Assembly: GCA_905250025.1 (NCBI GenBank)
Contig: CAJNOJ010000012.1
Location: 806,001-870,000 of the forward strand
Origin: Adineta ricciae
Taxonomy: Eukaryota > Rotifera > Eurotatoria > Adinetida > Adinetidae
Length of the DNA: 64,000 nucleotides
Direction of reading: 5' to 3'
Position numbers and translations under genes: made by a program. Position 1 is the stretch's first letter. Each line of letters begins with the position of its first letter. Shown in pieces: positions 21,396-32,985 of the stretch. Under the pieces are notes generated by a model. It ran no database searches. It was not told where the DNA came from and saw only the letters and a list, made by a program, of their open reading frames with translations.

Positions 21396-21836
21396 TTAAT
21401 GGGCTTTGTTTAATTGTGGTTTTCGATGATTGCTATAGGCATATGGAGCAACTCGTTCTTCGTAATGAAGATGTGGTCCAGTTGTTCGTCCTGTATTTCC
21501 ACTCTTTCCAATGACTTGTCCAGCTGAAACCTTCTGTCCGACTTTGACTGATTTACTGCTTAAGTGAGCAAAGAGTGTTCGAACTTTGTTGGAAGCTTCA
21601 ATGACAATATGAGTACCATAAGCACTACCCCAATTGGCATTGACGACCGTACCGCTAACTGTTGCACGAACACTTGTACCAACAGGACAGGCATAATCAT
21701 CACCAGTATGATAGCCAGCTGCCCAACTACCCTTTTTGCCGAATGGAGTAGTAATTGATCGGCCTGGAATTGGTAAATGAGCGCAGATCACTGCGCATAG
21801 TGTAAGGAATGAAACGAAGAAGAAGACTCTGCACAT
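21396..21836 (-). CDS. Secreted M23-family (LytM-like) metallopeptidase, likely from bacteria
   Basis: Zinc endopeptidase of the family that cuts peptide cross-links in bacterial peptidoglycan. 146 aa in one exon, unlike most neighbours. Residues 1-19 are a signal peptide. The mature part is almost only the catalytic domain. Zinc and catalytic signatures are visible: HTGDD (HxxxD) near residue 43, the AHLSS histidine, and PHLHYE (HxH) near residue 122, with the usual VGTSVRAT and VGQKVSAGQVIG strands. It is closest in style to actinobacterial M23 domains (family knowledge, no search done). A plausible role is digestion of, or defence against, bacteria outside the cell. Confidence 0.9.
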   Translation of the reverse strand: MCRVFFFVSFLTLCAVICAHLPIPGRSITTPFGKKGSWAAGYHTGDDYACPVGTSVRATVSGTVVNANWGSAYGTHIVIEASNKVRTLFAHLSSKSVKVGQKVSAGQVIGKSGNTGRTTGPHLHYEERVAPYAYSNHRKPQLNKAH

Positions 21837-21878
21837 TTTCGTGTGTATGTGTTGGTGGTAAAACGAATTTAAAGTCGT

Positions 21879-21886
21879 TATTTATA
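21879..21886 (-). promoter_or_regulatory. TATA box of the M23 peptidase gene
   Basis: TATAAATA on the minus strand, 43 bp upstream of the ATG at 21836. Its position would give a 5' UTR of only about 10-20 nt, so the transferred gene appears to have a eukaryotic-type core promoter. Confidence 0.5.
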
Positions 21887-22439
21887 CTCGAAGACGAGGC
21901 GAGAAAGTAGAAGGATTACACAAAGATGATTGCTCTCATTCACATGAGACCCATTTGCTTTTTAATCAGCAAAACAATATTCGACAGATGTGCATTTTCT
22001 CTTGTTCTGCGATATAGAATATGATTCTCATGGATTAAGAAAGCGAAAGTCAAATGAATGGATCGAGAATAGAAATCGAAAAATATGCACGGAATGACCA
22101 ATACGATAGATAAGAATAAAAATATGATTTGCACCAAGCTTCATGAAAAGTTATACAAAATTCAGTTCAGCATCGTCTTATCAGATATTGCTGCCCGTGA
22201 ACTTGGTTTTATTTTTACTAACACAGGAAGGCTAGCCAAAATTGATCTAGTTCAAGCGATTTATCCATCCTATGATGGAAATCTCAACAGTATTTATAGT
22301 TGCTCATGTAAAAGATACTGTATTTAATAACACGATAGATATAGTGATAATAAGAAAAAAAAACTTGACTATCATAGCTCACCCACAACTAAAATCAACA
22401 TTTTCTTTATTAAACATGATAATGTAAGTCTTATAGTTA
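21887..22439. other. Intergenic, no gene seen
   Basis: Sequence between the M23 peptidase promoter and the 3' end of the next minus-strand gene. An 80-codon plus frame (22085-22327) shows no domain or coding-like pattern. Confidence 0.5.
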
Positions 22440-23315
22440 TTAGCTATTTCTGGGAGAATATGGAGTAGAGCGCTGATTAAAAACAGTATTTGTTGAATAT
22501 GAAGGCTGTGGTATGAATAGGTCTGCGCATACTTCGTGCAATACCTTCAACTTGTTAGTTGCATCTATTTTCGCTTTGAAATGTTTCTCAACTTCTGCGA
22601 TTTCATTTTCTGCTTTAATTTGTGTTCCTTGTAATTCTTCTGGTAGACCACAGATTCCACTTCGACAAGGCGAATCACTTCCAAATATACGAAAACAACA
22701 TGTCCATACCAATTTCAGATGTTGATCGTTAGATGCACCTCTTTGCGTCAATAATGATATTTTTAGTAGTAAGGCTTGTGCTTCATTATAACTAACTGGC
22801 TTCTTTGTTTGAAGATCATAAATATATCCATCATGATATTGACAATTCCCATAGTTTGTCTTCGATAAAATATAACCACGACGACATTTTGGACAGATTT
22901 TTTCCGTTTCGTCATCTCGTTCTTTTCTTTCTCGTTCCTTTTCTTCGTCGATTTGTTCCTGACTCTGTTTGAAGTCGATATCTTCGATGAGTCGACTACG
23001 AAGAAATGGATGTTTCACAACCATGACAATCCATTTTTCTTTTGCAATAAAGTTGTTCTAATACGAAATCAAATAGTACTCACGACTTTATATCGCAACA
23101 ATCGAAGAGACACTTACATCACAATTATCCGGTTTGTTCTCAACAAATGCTTGTTTACATTTCTCACGGATATTTCGATAGAGTTGAATATTTGAGATGG
23201 ATGTTGATTGAGACATGTTCGAATCATTGATACTTAGTGTAATAAGTGAATCCATGTCAAAAACGAACATTGAACGATTGTATTCATCACATTCTATACA
23301 AAACAAAAGTGAGAT

Positions 23316-23359
<44 letters not shown>

Positions 23360-23784
23360 GTTGAAAGAATCTCACCAGCGAATGTTGTTGCGAGTAGTTC
23401 AATGATCTTGTTCTCATCAAACGCCGTGTTTTTTGACAAGAAATCTGTATCGATGATTTGGATGCTATCGATATTTCGACTAGAACAACCGTTGATGATG
23501 CGTGCGAACAAAGTCACTAGTGATGTTTCATCATCCAACAGTTCTTTTTCCAAAGTGGGCCCATTTAGTAGTTCGATGAAGCATTTTCTTTCTTGTAGAT
23601 CAATTAGAATTCGTCCTGATGGTTTGTTTCTTTGAAGAACCAATGAGAACTGTTGAGATGGATTATTGGTTGCATTTGTTTGGAAGATGTTGGGATAAAT
23701 ACGACAAATTTCAGGTAGAATGTGAGGTCGTGAATGTGATTCCGTCAAGGAAATTCCGGAATTCCGCTTTACGAATTCGGTCAA
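22440..23784 (-). CDS. Unrecognised 400-aa protein with Cys/His zinc-ribbon-like region
   Basis: Three exons, 23784-23376, 23293-23118 and 23057-22440, sum to 1203 nt with compatible phases. The N-terminal half is a mixed alpha/beta globular-looking stretch. The middle is a charged coiled-coil-like helix rich in Glu/Arg/Lys, followed by CPKCRRGY ... CQYH (possible zinc site) and a conserved CC ... SPCRSGICGLPEELQ block. The C-terminus is another charged helix and a Ser/Pro-rich tail. Intron 1 contains a (GA)n microsatellite. The CC-to-helix part has a paralogue at 43479-43694. I do not recognise the family. The start could lie further 5'. Confidence 0.65.
23319..23357. repeat. (GA)n microsatellite in an intron
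   Basis: About 19 uninterrupted GA units within intron 1 of the gene at 22440-23784. On the coding strand it reads (CT)n, so it could act as an extended pyrimidine tract before the acceptor. Confidence 0.9.
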
Positions 23785-24016
23785 TCATACAGGATGGTAG
23801 AAGGGCCTGCGTAAGCAAGGATACAATTCCAGAATCGAAGAAATCGATTCCTAAATGTGCAACTGCGGAATAGGATGTATTCTTGGTTTGCTTAATCAAG
23901 TTTATCATTTCAAAAAATCATCATTGCAGATCGTTTATTAGCGTTTTTGTTGATTATTACAATCGAGATGAGCCGAGTGGAAAAATAAGAAATTTTATTT
24001 ATGATGTCTCCAGCAA

Positions 24017-25541
24017 CTACATGTCAGACTGCTGTAAATCGAATCGCATAACTCGACGATTGATATATTCCGAAACGTACAGATTCCCATCCAGATCACA
24101 TGCTACATCGTATGGACCATAAACTTGATTTGTCTGATTTCCCTCACCATTTCCACCAACAACAATCTCACCTTCTTGATCTCCTTCCCGCCATCGCATG
24201 ACTCGATGGTTGCCCCAATCTGCAATATAAATTTGATTCCACAGATCGACAAAAATACCTTGAGGATGAAATAATTCATTTACACTATCGCCTCGCCCAT
24301 TTCCACCAGCAACAACATATCCTTTTCGAGCACCTTTCAACCATTTCATTACACGATGATTGTTATAGTCTGAAACGTAAACCGATTGCTTCTCATCGAC
24401 GAACAGGTACGTGGGAAGACTGAATTGATTCAGTCGACTTCCTTGTCCATTCCCTCCAGCAACCAATGTTCCTTCCTTTTCTCCAATTGTCCATTGTCTC
24501 ACTTCGTTCTTTACAGTATCAGAAACATACAGGAATCCATATTTATCCATCGCTAATCCAAAACAATCGATATTCTCGATAAGAACTCGTTGATTTTTAT
24601 CGTTAAACCATTGAACTATTCGTCTGTTATCTCGATCAGCAATAATCAGTGACTGACTCTGTTGATCAAACACCGCAGATGTCGGATATGCTAATTGATT
24701 GATTCTGTCTCCTAGACCATTTCCGCCTGCGACGACTCGGCCGTTATTTTCATTGTACTTCCATTCAATGATACGATGATTCCACTCATCAGTAATAAAC
24801 ATCGTTTTCTTTTCGTCGACAAAAATATGTATAGGAATCGAGAGTTGATCTAAGCTTTCTCCTCCGCCATTCCCTCCCGCAACTATCTTTCCATGTCGTT
24901 CAAATTTCATTCCTGCAGAAATACAAATTATCAGAATTTGAATTTGACTAACGAAGATAACTTAATCACTAGACGGTTACCTGGCATGACAGAATTCATG
25001 GTAGTTACAGTACTCGTACTTGTTGTTGTTGTTGTTGTGCTTTTCACTATTCATAAATAGAGATCATTTATTTATTCATTCATTCACTTATTTTCTAGTT
25101 ACCGGATTGCATCGATGGACACAAATCTTGTTCAGCCATCGCTAGTGGATAGCACACGGGATGATCAGCACATCGAGTGTGATGAACACATATATGGTCA
25201 GAATCGAAGCAGTCTAGCGAGGGTCCACAGGGCTGAAGTTCATCGCAAGATTGCCAGAGAAAAGCACAAATACCAATATTATCCGTACCAGCCATTGGAA
25301 AGCATCCACAGGCACCGTTACCCGAACATTCCTCATATGCAGACGTTGTCTGACATATTTGAGAGTCTACTCGAACTATTATACGATAAAATAATGTCGA
25401 CGGATATATAACGTCAAATAGCAAACAAACCTGCAAAACTAAAATAACAAAAAAGAAAGTTCGGTGTCAAGGAAGAAATAAAACAAAAATTAAATACCTC
25501 ATGAGAAGAAAAACAAAACGAACGCTGATTGTTATCATCAT
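24017..25541 (-). CDS. Secreted Cys-rich plus NHL six-bladed propeller protein
   Basis: Five exons, 25541-25498, 25438-25431, 25375-25103, 25046-24981 and 24912-24017, sum to 1287 nt (428 aa) with all phases fitting. Exon 2 is only 8 nt (TTTTGCAG); skipping it breaks the frame. Exons 1-3 make a signal peptide. Then comes a Cys-rich domain of about 85 residues with 14 cysteines (ACGCFPMAG, CAFLW, CVHH, CADHPVCYP), a short Thr-rich linker encoded by exon 4, and six NHL blades (VVAGGNGxGxxxNQL, then VDxxxxxYVSDxxNHRV). NHL propellers bind protein, RNA or glycan partners; with a signal peptide this one is probably secreted. The paralogue at 44356-46086 shares exons 1-3 exactly in length. Confidence 0.82.
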
Positions 25542-26037
25542 CGATTGACTTTGAATGAGATAGTATCTTCCACGAAATATGCACGTTACCCTGAATATAT
25601 AGGCACTAGTTATCTATTCTGCGAACGATGACGAGAGAAGAGAGAGTTGTATAATCCTTCCATGATTGGAAACACGATACTACTGTTTTGCATTCTTTCT
25701 AATGCAATCTCATAGTAAGTGAAAACGTGTAACGATGGAATGAGTTGACATCAGCGATAGCGTTGTTTATAGTATTTGGCAATCGATATAAAATAAGAGT
25801 ACGTCGTACTTCTGTACGAAAATACGGCTATGAGTCTAGCGTCTTGTTCATCACCCACACCCACCCTCAAATTAATTGATCCACGTCCGCATACTCCAGA
25901 TAACTATCATAATGAGGTGTATTCGTGAATATATATACTTAAACATCAGCCGTGTTTCTTTCAAATAAAATCCTACGTGTGAACTTGCAAATTGTATCTG
26001 ACTGAAGTCACTAAAAAAAAGCTCTTTCTTTCCAACA
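25542..26037. other. Intergenic, no gene seen
   Basis: Divergent upstream regions of the NHL gene (-) and the truncated 7TM gene (+). A TATA-like run ATATATATACTTAAA lies near 25930. Confidence 0.5.
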
Positions 26038-26273
26038 TGTTGAATATCGTGAATAGCTCGTATGACAATGCACCAACACTTTCTACTACCCTTTTTTGTT
26101 CGATGAAGTTTTGGTTCTACACTGTATTTCTCATTTCGTCGACTGCCTGTACGTTCTTAGTCATCTATTACCTTCTTTTTGACCGAAGACTCCGTCGTGC
26201 TCTCGGCAATCATGCTATTCTTATTATTTCGATTTCTTGGTCTTGTCTCACAGTCACTCGATTTTCAATGTAA
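26038..26273 (+). pseudogene. 7TM receptor fragment (TM1-TM2 only)
   Basis: The frame starting at ATG 26038 resembles the first 75 residues of the 7TM genes at 14535 and 60552: a hydrophobic TM1, then the shared YxLLFDxxLRRALxNH loop, then the start of TM2. It then ends at a stop with no TM3-TM7 in any frame up to 26694. A distinct, older paralogue, not a third copy of the repeat. Confidence 0.7.
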
Positions 26274-26694
26274 TGTTGCTTGGTGGACAACACACGTCAT
26301 GTGGCACTGTTTTACGCTCTAACATTGATAATCAAAAATCTCTACTACAAGACCACGACATGAAATTAACTCAATTATTGTCATTTTCGCATCTCCCATG
26401 CGTTTATGTATACAACAGACCTCCACTCAAAGACACAGCGAATTATTCTGACAAGTCACTTGCTCACACAGCAGAACGTGTCGTACACGTTAAATATAAG
26501 GAATGTATGTGATGAATAATCATTTGTAAGCATCTTAGTTTTTAATTATTTTCCAAATAAGTTTTCTACGTCGTCGGCTGAGCTCGTTATCATGTGATAT
26601 TGCTTTTTAACAGAAATACAATGCTACAGTCAAAGTACATTTTGTTCGATTATGATATAAAAAAACATTTGCAAACAACGATCGTAAAGCCACT

Positions 26695-29600
26695 ATGAAT
26701 ACATCTCAACTTCAGCAAGACGTTCACAAAATTCCGTTGACTGATCTCTTTCAACGCTTTCACACCAATCCTCTCACTGGTTTGTCGAATAGTTGTGTAC
26801 GTGAAGTAAAAGCTCACTACGGTAGGAATAGTATTGCACCGCCGAAACGAGCAGTTTACAACTGGCTTCTATTGAAACGATTGATCACACCTTTCAGTTT
26901 GGTTCTTTGGCTAGCTGGTATACTGGCAATTCTCGCCTACAAGCCGCTCGGAGCATCGACACCGTCGATTACAACTTTGGGAGTTGGCATCGTCATTTTC
27001 CTCGTGGTCATCTGCAATGCTATTCTGAACGTTTATCAACGAGTGAAATCGATCAAGATTGTCGCGTCGTTCTCAAAATTATTGCCGACTGGTGCGACAG
27101 TTCGACGCGATGGGATTGAACAACAGATTAATGTTAGCGAGATCGTTCCAGGTGATATTATTTTAATACGAACGGGCGATAAACTACCAGCCGACTGTCG
27201 TTTCTTCGTTTGCAATGAACTCGAAGTAAAGATGCCTTTCTTTTTACAGCGCTGTTTCTTTAAAAATATTTTTAGATAAGCACATCGGACATGACTGGCG
27301 AATCGAAGCTTATTACAACCACGGTTCAATCGACCAACGACAATTTCATGGAATCTACGAACATCGGATTTTATTCATCTTTCGTGGTGCAAGGTGCAGG
27401 CGAAGCAGTCGTTATCGCGATAGGTGAAAATACTGTTCTGGGCAAAATGTCTCGAATAACACAAAACAATCATGACGATAGAACCACAGATTTGGATCGC
27501 GTTGTCAATCGTTTGGTCCTACACATTGTCATCGCTGCTATCATCTGTGTCATCTTTCTATGGATCACGTGGGCAGCATGGCTTAGATATGCTCATCCCG
27601 CTCTTGTGTCTGTATCTGACAATGTTTTAAATTCAGTTGGTTTAATTATTAGTTTCTTACCTTTTAATCTGGCATCAGCGATTACTATCGGTAAGTGATC
27701 GTATGTAATAGGCAGATAGTCTCTGCCAAGGTCTTCTTTTCAGTATTAACAATAGTGGCTAAACAATTGTATCAACAGCGCATATTAGTCAATAGTTTGC
27801 AAATTGTTGAGAAGTTCAATTCGGTTTCGGTGATTACAACAGACAAAACGGGCACGTTAACAGAGAGTAAAATGACAGTCACCAATATACTTTGGGACAT
27901 AGATGGTGAATATAGAATTATTCAAGAAGATGATCAAATGGCGCAGACATTGACACCATCAAGGATCCATTGCATGACGACAAGAAGAGTATCTCCACTA
28001 GTAGACAAACGCTCGCCTGACTTGAAAATGGGAGCATTGGCTGATCTTTTACTGGGTGCTGCTTTATGCAATGATGCTAGCACACATCTCGTAAACGATA
28101 CATCGGCAACGAATGCGGACTTACGGCTCGTTGGTAATCCTGTCGATACAGCTTTGTACAATCTATGCGTTTATCATTATCATATGGATATCAATGAAAT
28201 ACGTTGTTTGAATGCACGTATAAAAACGTTCGCATTCAATTCAACGAATAAATTTATGATTTCGGCCAATCGAGTTGAACTGTCCGATGGTGAACGCATG
28301 GTTCTAGTGACAATGAAAGGTGCGTCGGACAATACACTGCAACGATGCTCATCATATAAAACGAGGAATAATCAAATTTTACCATTAACACCTGAGATAA
28401 GAGAAAAACTATGCCACCGACAAGAACGATTAGGTAAGAGAAAAAGAGATTAACCTGAACTTTCTGCATGTGAATATTTCAAGGTAACAATAGTCATCGT
28501 GTGATTGCTATGTGTCAACAAACGTTCACTCAAGTGGAGTACGATTATATGATGCAACAGTACGAAGTACGCCGTCGTTTTCGAACCGCCAGTGACGAAG
28601 ATCTGAACGGTTTTCCAACAAATAAGTATTGTTTTATTGGCTTCTTTTCATTATTTGATCCACCTCGTGCCGATGTGTCTGATTCGATTCTGAAAATTCG
28701 TGCCGCACACATTCGTGTAGCGATGATTACGGGCGATCATCCAACAACGGCGAAAGCGATCAGCAAACAAGTGAATATCTTATCATCAGAAATCTCGAAA
28801 ACGAACGGCATCGATACATTCAAAATCGAGCAAAACGAACAAAAACAATCGATTTTCCAACTGTATCGTAACGAAACATTTTTGCAATGCCATGCCACTG
28901 ATACATTGTTATCATTGACTGTTGAAAATAACAACGACGACGTTTCCAGCAAGATACCATGGTATAGGCAATGGCATTCATCACCACATGCGAAACAGCG
29001 CACAATTCCCTATGCAGTTATCGTGAGTTGACATCAATGACATTTGTGTCTCTTATGGTTGATTATATGCTATAGGTGAACGGTTCTCAAATTGATTACA
29101 TGGACGAGTTCATGTGGAATTGGGTATTGTCACATGAAGAGCTAATCTTTGCTCGAACGTCACCTGAACAGAAATTGCGTATCATCGTGGAATTCCAACG
29201 ACGAGAGGAAATAGTCGCGGCTGTCGGTGATGGAACTAACGATGCACCATCACTGAAATGTGCTGATATCGGCATTGCCATGCAATCAGGTGCCAACGTT
29301 TCGAAAGAAGCGAGCGATATGATTCTAGTAGACAATCGCTTTTCGTCCATCATCTTAGCAATTGAAACTGGCCGCGTCCTGAGCGATAATCTAAAAAAAG
29401 TCATCATGTACTTACTACCAGCAGGTAAATATCAAACTAAACCGATATGATTGAATGTCGAATCTACCTTATTTACTTTTCAGGTACTTGGTCAGAACTT
29501 TGGCCGGTGATTTTCAATATTTGGCTTGGCATTCCATTGTCTCTTTCAGCATTTCTAGCTATAATGCTATGCATGTTGAATGATATGATCATTTCACTTG

Positions 29601-30199
29601 CTATGGTGACCGAGAAACCTGAAACAGACGTCATGTCCCAACATCCGTCGTCGAAAAAGATCAATTCTCTAGTTAATTGGAAATTAATCGTGCATGCATA
29701 TCTCTTCGTCGGCAATCTTGAATGTTTTGCTGCATTTTTCTGCTATTGTTACTATTGGATCGACAATGGAGTATCATTCTATTCGTTTCTATTCGCCTAT
29801 GAAAATTTCGGTGGCAAACCTCCAACAACACTGGATTCAAATGATTTACACGGCATGGTCAACGTCGCTCAGTCGATCTATTATTGTGCCTTGTGTACTC
29901 TTCAAATTTTTAATTTCTTCGCTACACGAACACGATATGCATCAATTTTTCAACAGAATCCTATTTGGGGCGAACGTCGAAATTTGTATGGATTAGGCGG
30001 CATAGCCATGTCGGTTGTTGTTCAGTTGATTCTCACACAAGTGCCTTGGTTCAATCAAATATTTTTCACTGCACCCGTACCAGTCAAATATGTCTTACCT
30101 GCAGTTGGCTTTGGTTTTCTTTGGTTAGTCATTGATGAACTACGAAAACTCTGTGTCCGTCAATATCCTCATAGTATTGTCGCGAGAATTGCTTGGTAG
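26695..30199 (+). CDS. P-type cation-transporting ATPase (type II, Na+/K+-ATPase-like)
   Basis: Six exons (26695-27225, 27276-27690, 27744-28433, 28484-29022, 29076-29424, 29484-30199) encode 1079 aa. Visible P-type ATPase signatures: TGES in the A domain, the phosphorylation site DKTGTLTES (Asp about 349), KGAS in the N domain, MITGDHPTTAKA, and AVGDGTNDAPSLK in the P domain, with M1-M4 before and M5-M10 after. Overall layout is that of type IIC (Na+/K+, H+/K+) pumps. Odd: TM4 has PFNL where IIC pumps have PEGL, and the TM6 motif is LNDM rather than DLGTDM, so two acidic ion ligands are missing. Ion specificity is therefore uncertain. No beta-subunit gene is nearby. Confidence 0.87.
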
Positions 30200-30910
30200 A
30201 AATAAAACTGGCTTTTTTTCACCGAAAATGTAAATAAAATAACATTCTTCATATCCTCAAATCAGAAACAAAAAAAAATCAATCTAAGTGTTGGCCAACA
30301 TGGTCAGACCATATCTCGAGGGTGACAAGTGATAACAATTAAAGTAGCACGTAATAACTTTCAAGCATAACTACAGATGTAGCAAAATATATCCGTTTTT
30401 TATTGAAATAAATACTACGCAAGCAGTGACCGTCAAAGACACTTAAAGCCGCGTACACAAATACATGGAACAAAACCTTTTTATGCCACCTTACAAATAT
30501 GTAAGTTATATGGCGCAGTATGTAGGTACAAGAATTACAATGATGATGAATGGTGTATTACCATACTTTTTGTCACTGACAAATCTATAAAGCTGTAATT
30601 CGAAAGGAAAAATGCATCATCTGCTTGTATAAGTTGATGAATTGATGTAGAAATGCTGTTTGTAATATTTGTTTTTTCCACTTCAACTACTTCGACGACA
30701 TTACACTTATCAATTTGGTGATGAAACACCGACGAGCAAGATGTGAAGAGAGAAAAAGTCGATCATTTCAATATCGAATCATCGTCGATTTATTTTCGCT
30801 TTCTTTAATGTGTGTGATAATCCAAATACAGAGTTCATAAAAGCTCTTTCTCTCTTTCCTGTCGATCGTCGTATCGATGCACAAAATTGCGATTGAGTTT
30901 CAGGAAGTAT
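30200..30910. other. Intergenic with a short 3'-flank paralogy
   Basis: No gene supported. A segment at about 30600-30685 resembles 36108-36205 (both contain TGCATNATCTG-TTGTATAAGTTGA). A 64-codon minus frame covers it (30535-30729) but lacks domain features. Each segment lies beyond the 3' end of a minus-strand membrane-protein gene, so this may be duplicated downstream flank. Confidence 0.4.
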
Positions 30911-32830
30911 TTAAACTGATGTCTCTTCAATTATTGGTGAAAGTGTTCGTTGTCTGGGTGAAGACGATGCATTCACATATACAAACCGCTGAATCACTGG
31001 CTTTCGTCTTCGATTTCGACGTTCCCGTCGAAGTCGTTCCTGTTCTCGACGTGTTGGATTAATTCCAAAGCAATATTTAAGGATATCCATTATAATTACG
31101 AATAATGCTACGCATATCAGTGCTAAGATTCCAATGTATCCGATAGATCTGGATACAGCTTGATAAACTTGAATTCTTGTTTCAATATTTTCACAATGTT
31201 TACCAAAAGTACCACTAAGACATTGGCATAGATATCCACCATCCGATAATGAGCGACAAACACCTTTATTATAGCATGTAATGTTCGAACAAAAATTAGT
31301 TCTGCTTTCACATCGCATTCCTTCGTAACCAAATGTGCATGTGCAATTGTAATTCAAATCTGATGTTATACTACAATTACCTACATGTAGATTAAGAAAA
31401 ATTTAATCAAATCAAAGCAAGGAAAAGTGCATTTACCGTTATTTAAACAAGTGGTTTCTTTACAAATCCGCTGATCGGTTTCACAATGTTTTCCAGTAAA
31501 ATTCGATGAGCATGAACAGTTATAATCTTGATTGTTGTTAAGATTAGTACAATTTCCATCATTTAAACATGGTCTCTGTATTTCACAAATAGTACCCGGT
31601 GTCATGCAATCTGGACCGATATTCGGGGAATCTTCACATAAACGTGCTACGAAAAATAATGATGGTGCAGTGTCTAGTTAATGAAAGAGAAGAAAAAGGA
31701 ATTATAAAGCGTTCAAATTGCATACTGGAATGTGCAACTAAGTTTCCCGTTGTTAATGGTCGGTTGAAGATTATTGTTGAGCCGCCGTGTTCGTTAGCAG
31801 ATTGCGAAGTCTCTGGTAAATCTGTAGTTATTGTTGTTATATGTTCAGAAGTCATTGAAAATACTGTGAAAAGAAGGGGAAGTTATTTTCTTCATGAACT
31901 TAATTGAATTATATCGTTAATAATGATTTTAACAAAACTTACCACATGAACTGTTGGAAATATTAAATTTTTTAATACGATGATTATGCTCGTGAGCAAC
32001 ATATAAATTACCTCTGCTATCAAAACGAAGAGAATATAGCCTTTCTAATAGCGATCTCGACGGTTCCTGGCAACCAATGATACACCAATAAGTATTATCG
32101 TTTCTAACTTGGATTATTCGATGATTGTGTGTGTCTGCAATGTATAGAAAACCATCACCGTCAAGGATCACATCGCTGGGAGCATGTAAATTTAAACCAC
32201 TTGGGATGTTTTTTCCAGCCACGATCGTACCTTCCAATTCTCCTTGTCGAAAAAACTGAATTCTATCGTTATCTTTATCAGCCACATATAAATTAAAATG
32301 AATATCAACAAATATTCCCCGGGAATCACTCAACTGGTTTGATTGTGATCCTGTTGACTTATTTCCTGCAATTGTGATTACTGTGTGATTATTCCCATCT
32401 AACGGTATCTTCACTACTCGATTTTCGCTTCCGAGAGAACAGTAAAGATGATTTCGAATATCGATAAAAAGACCAAAACAATTCCCTGAAAATTTTGTTT
32501 TAGATAGACTAATTGTTGAATTTGTTGTGATCTTCGCTATTTGATATGTTTTATCCCGTCTTTGAAAGTAAATATCACCATTTAATGTTACAAATAAATT
32601 CGAGTACTGGAATAAACTAGTATTTAGTTTCCGTTCTGGATTGTTATTATTTCCAGACCAGATCAGAATTTGATTATTAGAAGAATGAGATGCATAAATT
32701 GTATCATTTGAATCAATAAACAGTCCGCGATGCGTCTGACCAACCATAGTCGCATTAGCAAACACAATTCCATAATGACTCCATGTTACTTTTGCGCAAA
32801 GTTTTGGTTGATTATATGAAACTGAAGAAA
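30911..32830 (-). CDS. NHL propeller - three EGF - transmembrane receptor
   Basis: Single-pass cell-surface protein. Exons are read from 32826 down to 30911. The first (to about 31942) holds six NHL-type blades. The second is a Ser/Thr-rich linker (31861-31720). The third holds EGF 1 and half of EGF 2 (about 31626-31436), the fourth the rest of EGF 2, EGF 3, a transmembrane helix of about 22 residues, and an Arg-rich cytoplasmic tail ending at 30911. EGF cysteine patterns such as CLNDGNCTN ... CxC ... GKHCE are plain, and phases join at each intron. There is no ATG at the start of the first exon; an acceptor-like TTCTTCAG precedes it, so an upstream exon exists. It could be fused to the propeller at 32986-34038 by a ~280-nt intron with matching phase. 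Confidence 0.75.
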
Positions 32831-32985
32831 AGAGGAACAAATTTTCCAATCATTCTAATTACTACGAGTTATGTCGCCTATCTACGACATTGTGAGATCA
32901 TCGTAAACTGTCATACTACAAAAAATGAAATCTTTTTATGAATGTATAGATTTCCAACTGTACTTTTTCCAGTACATAATTCCGT

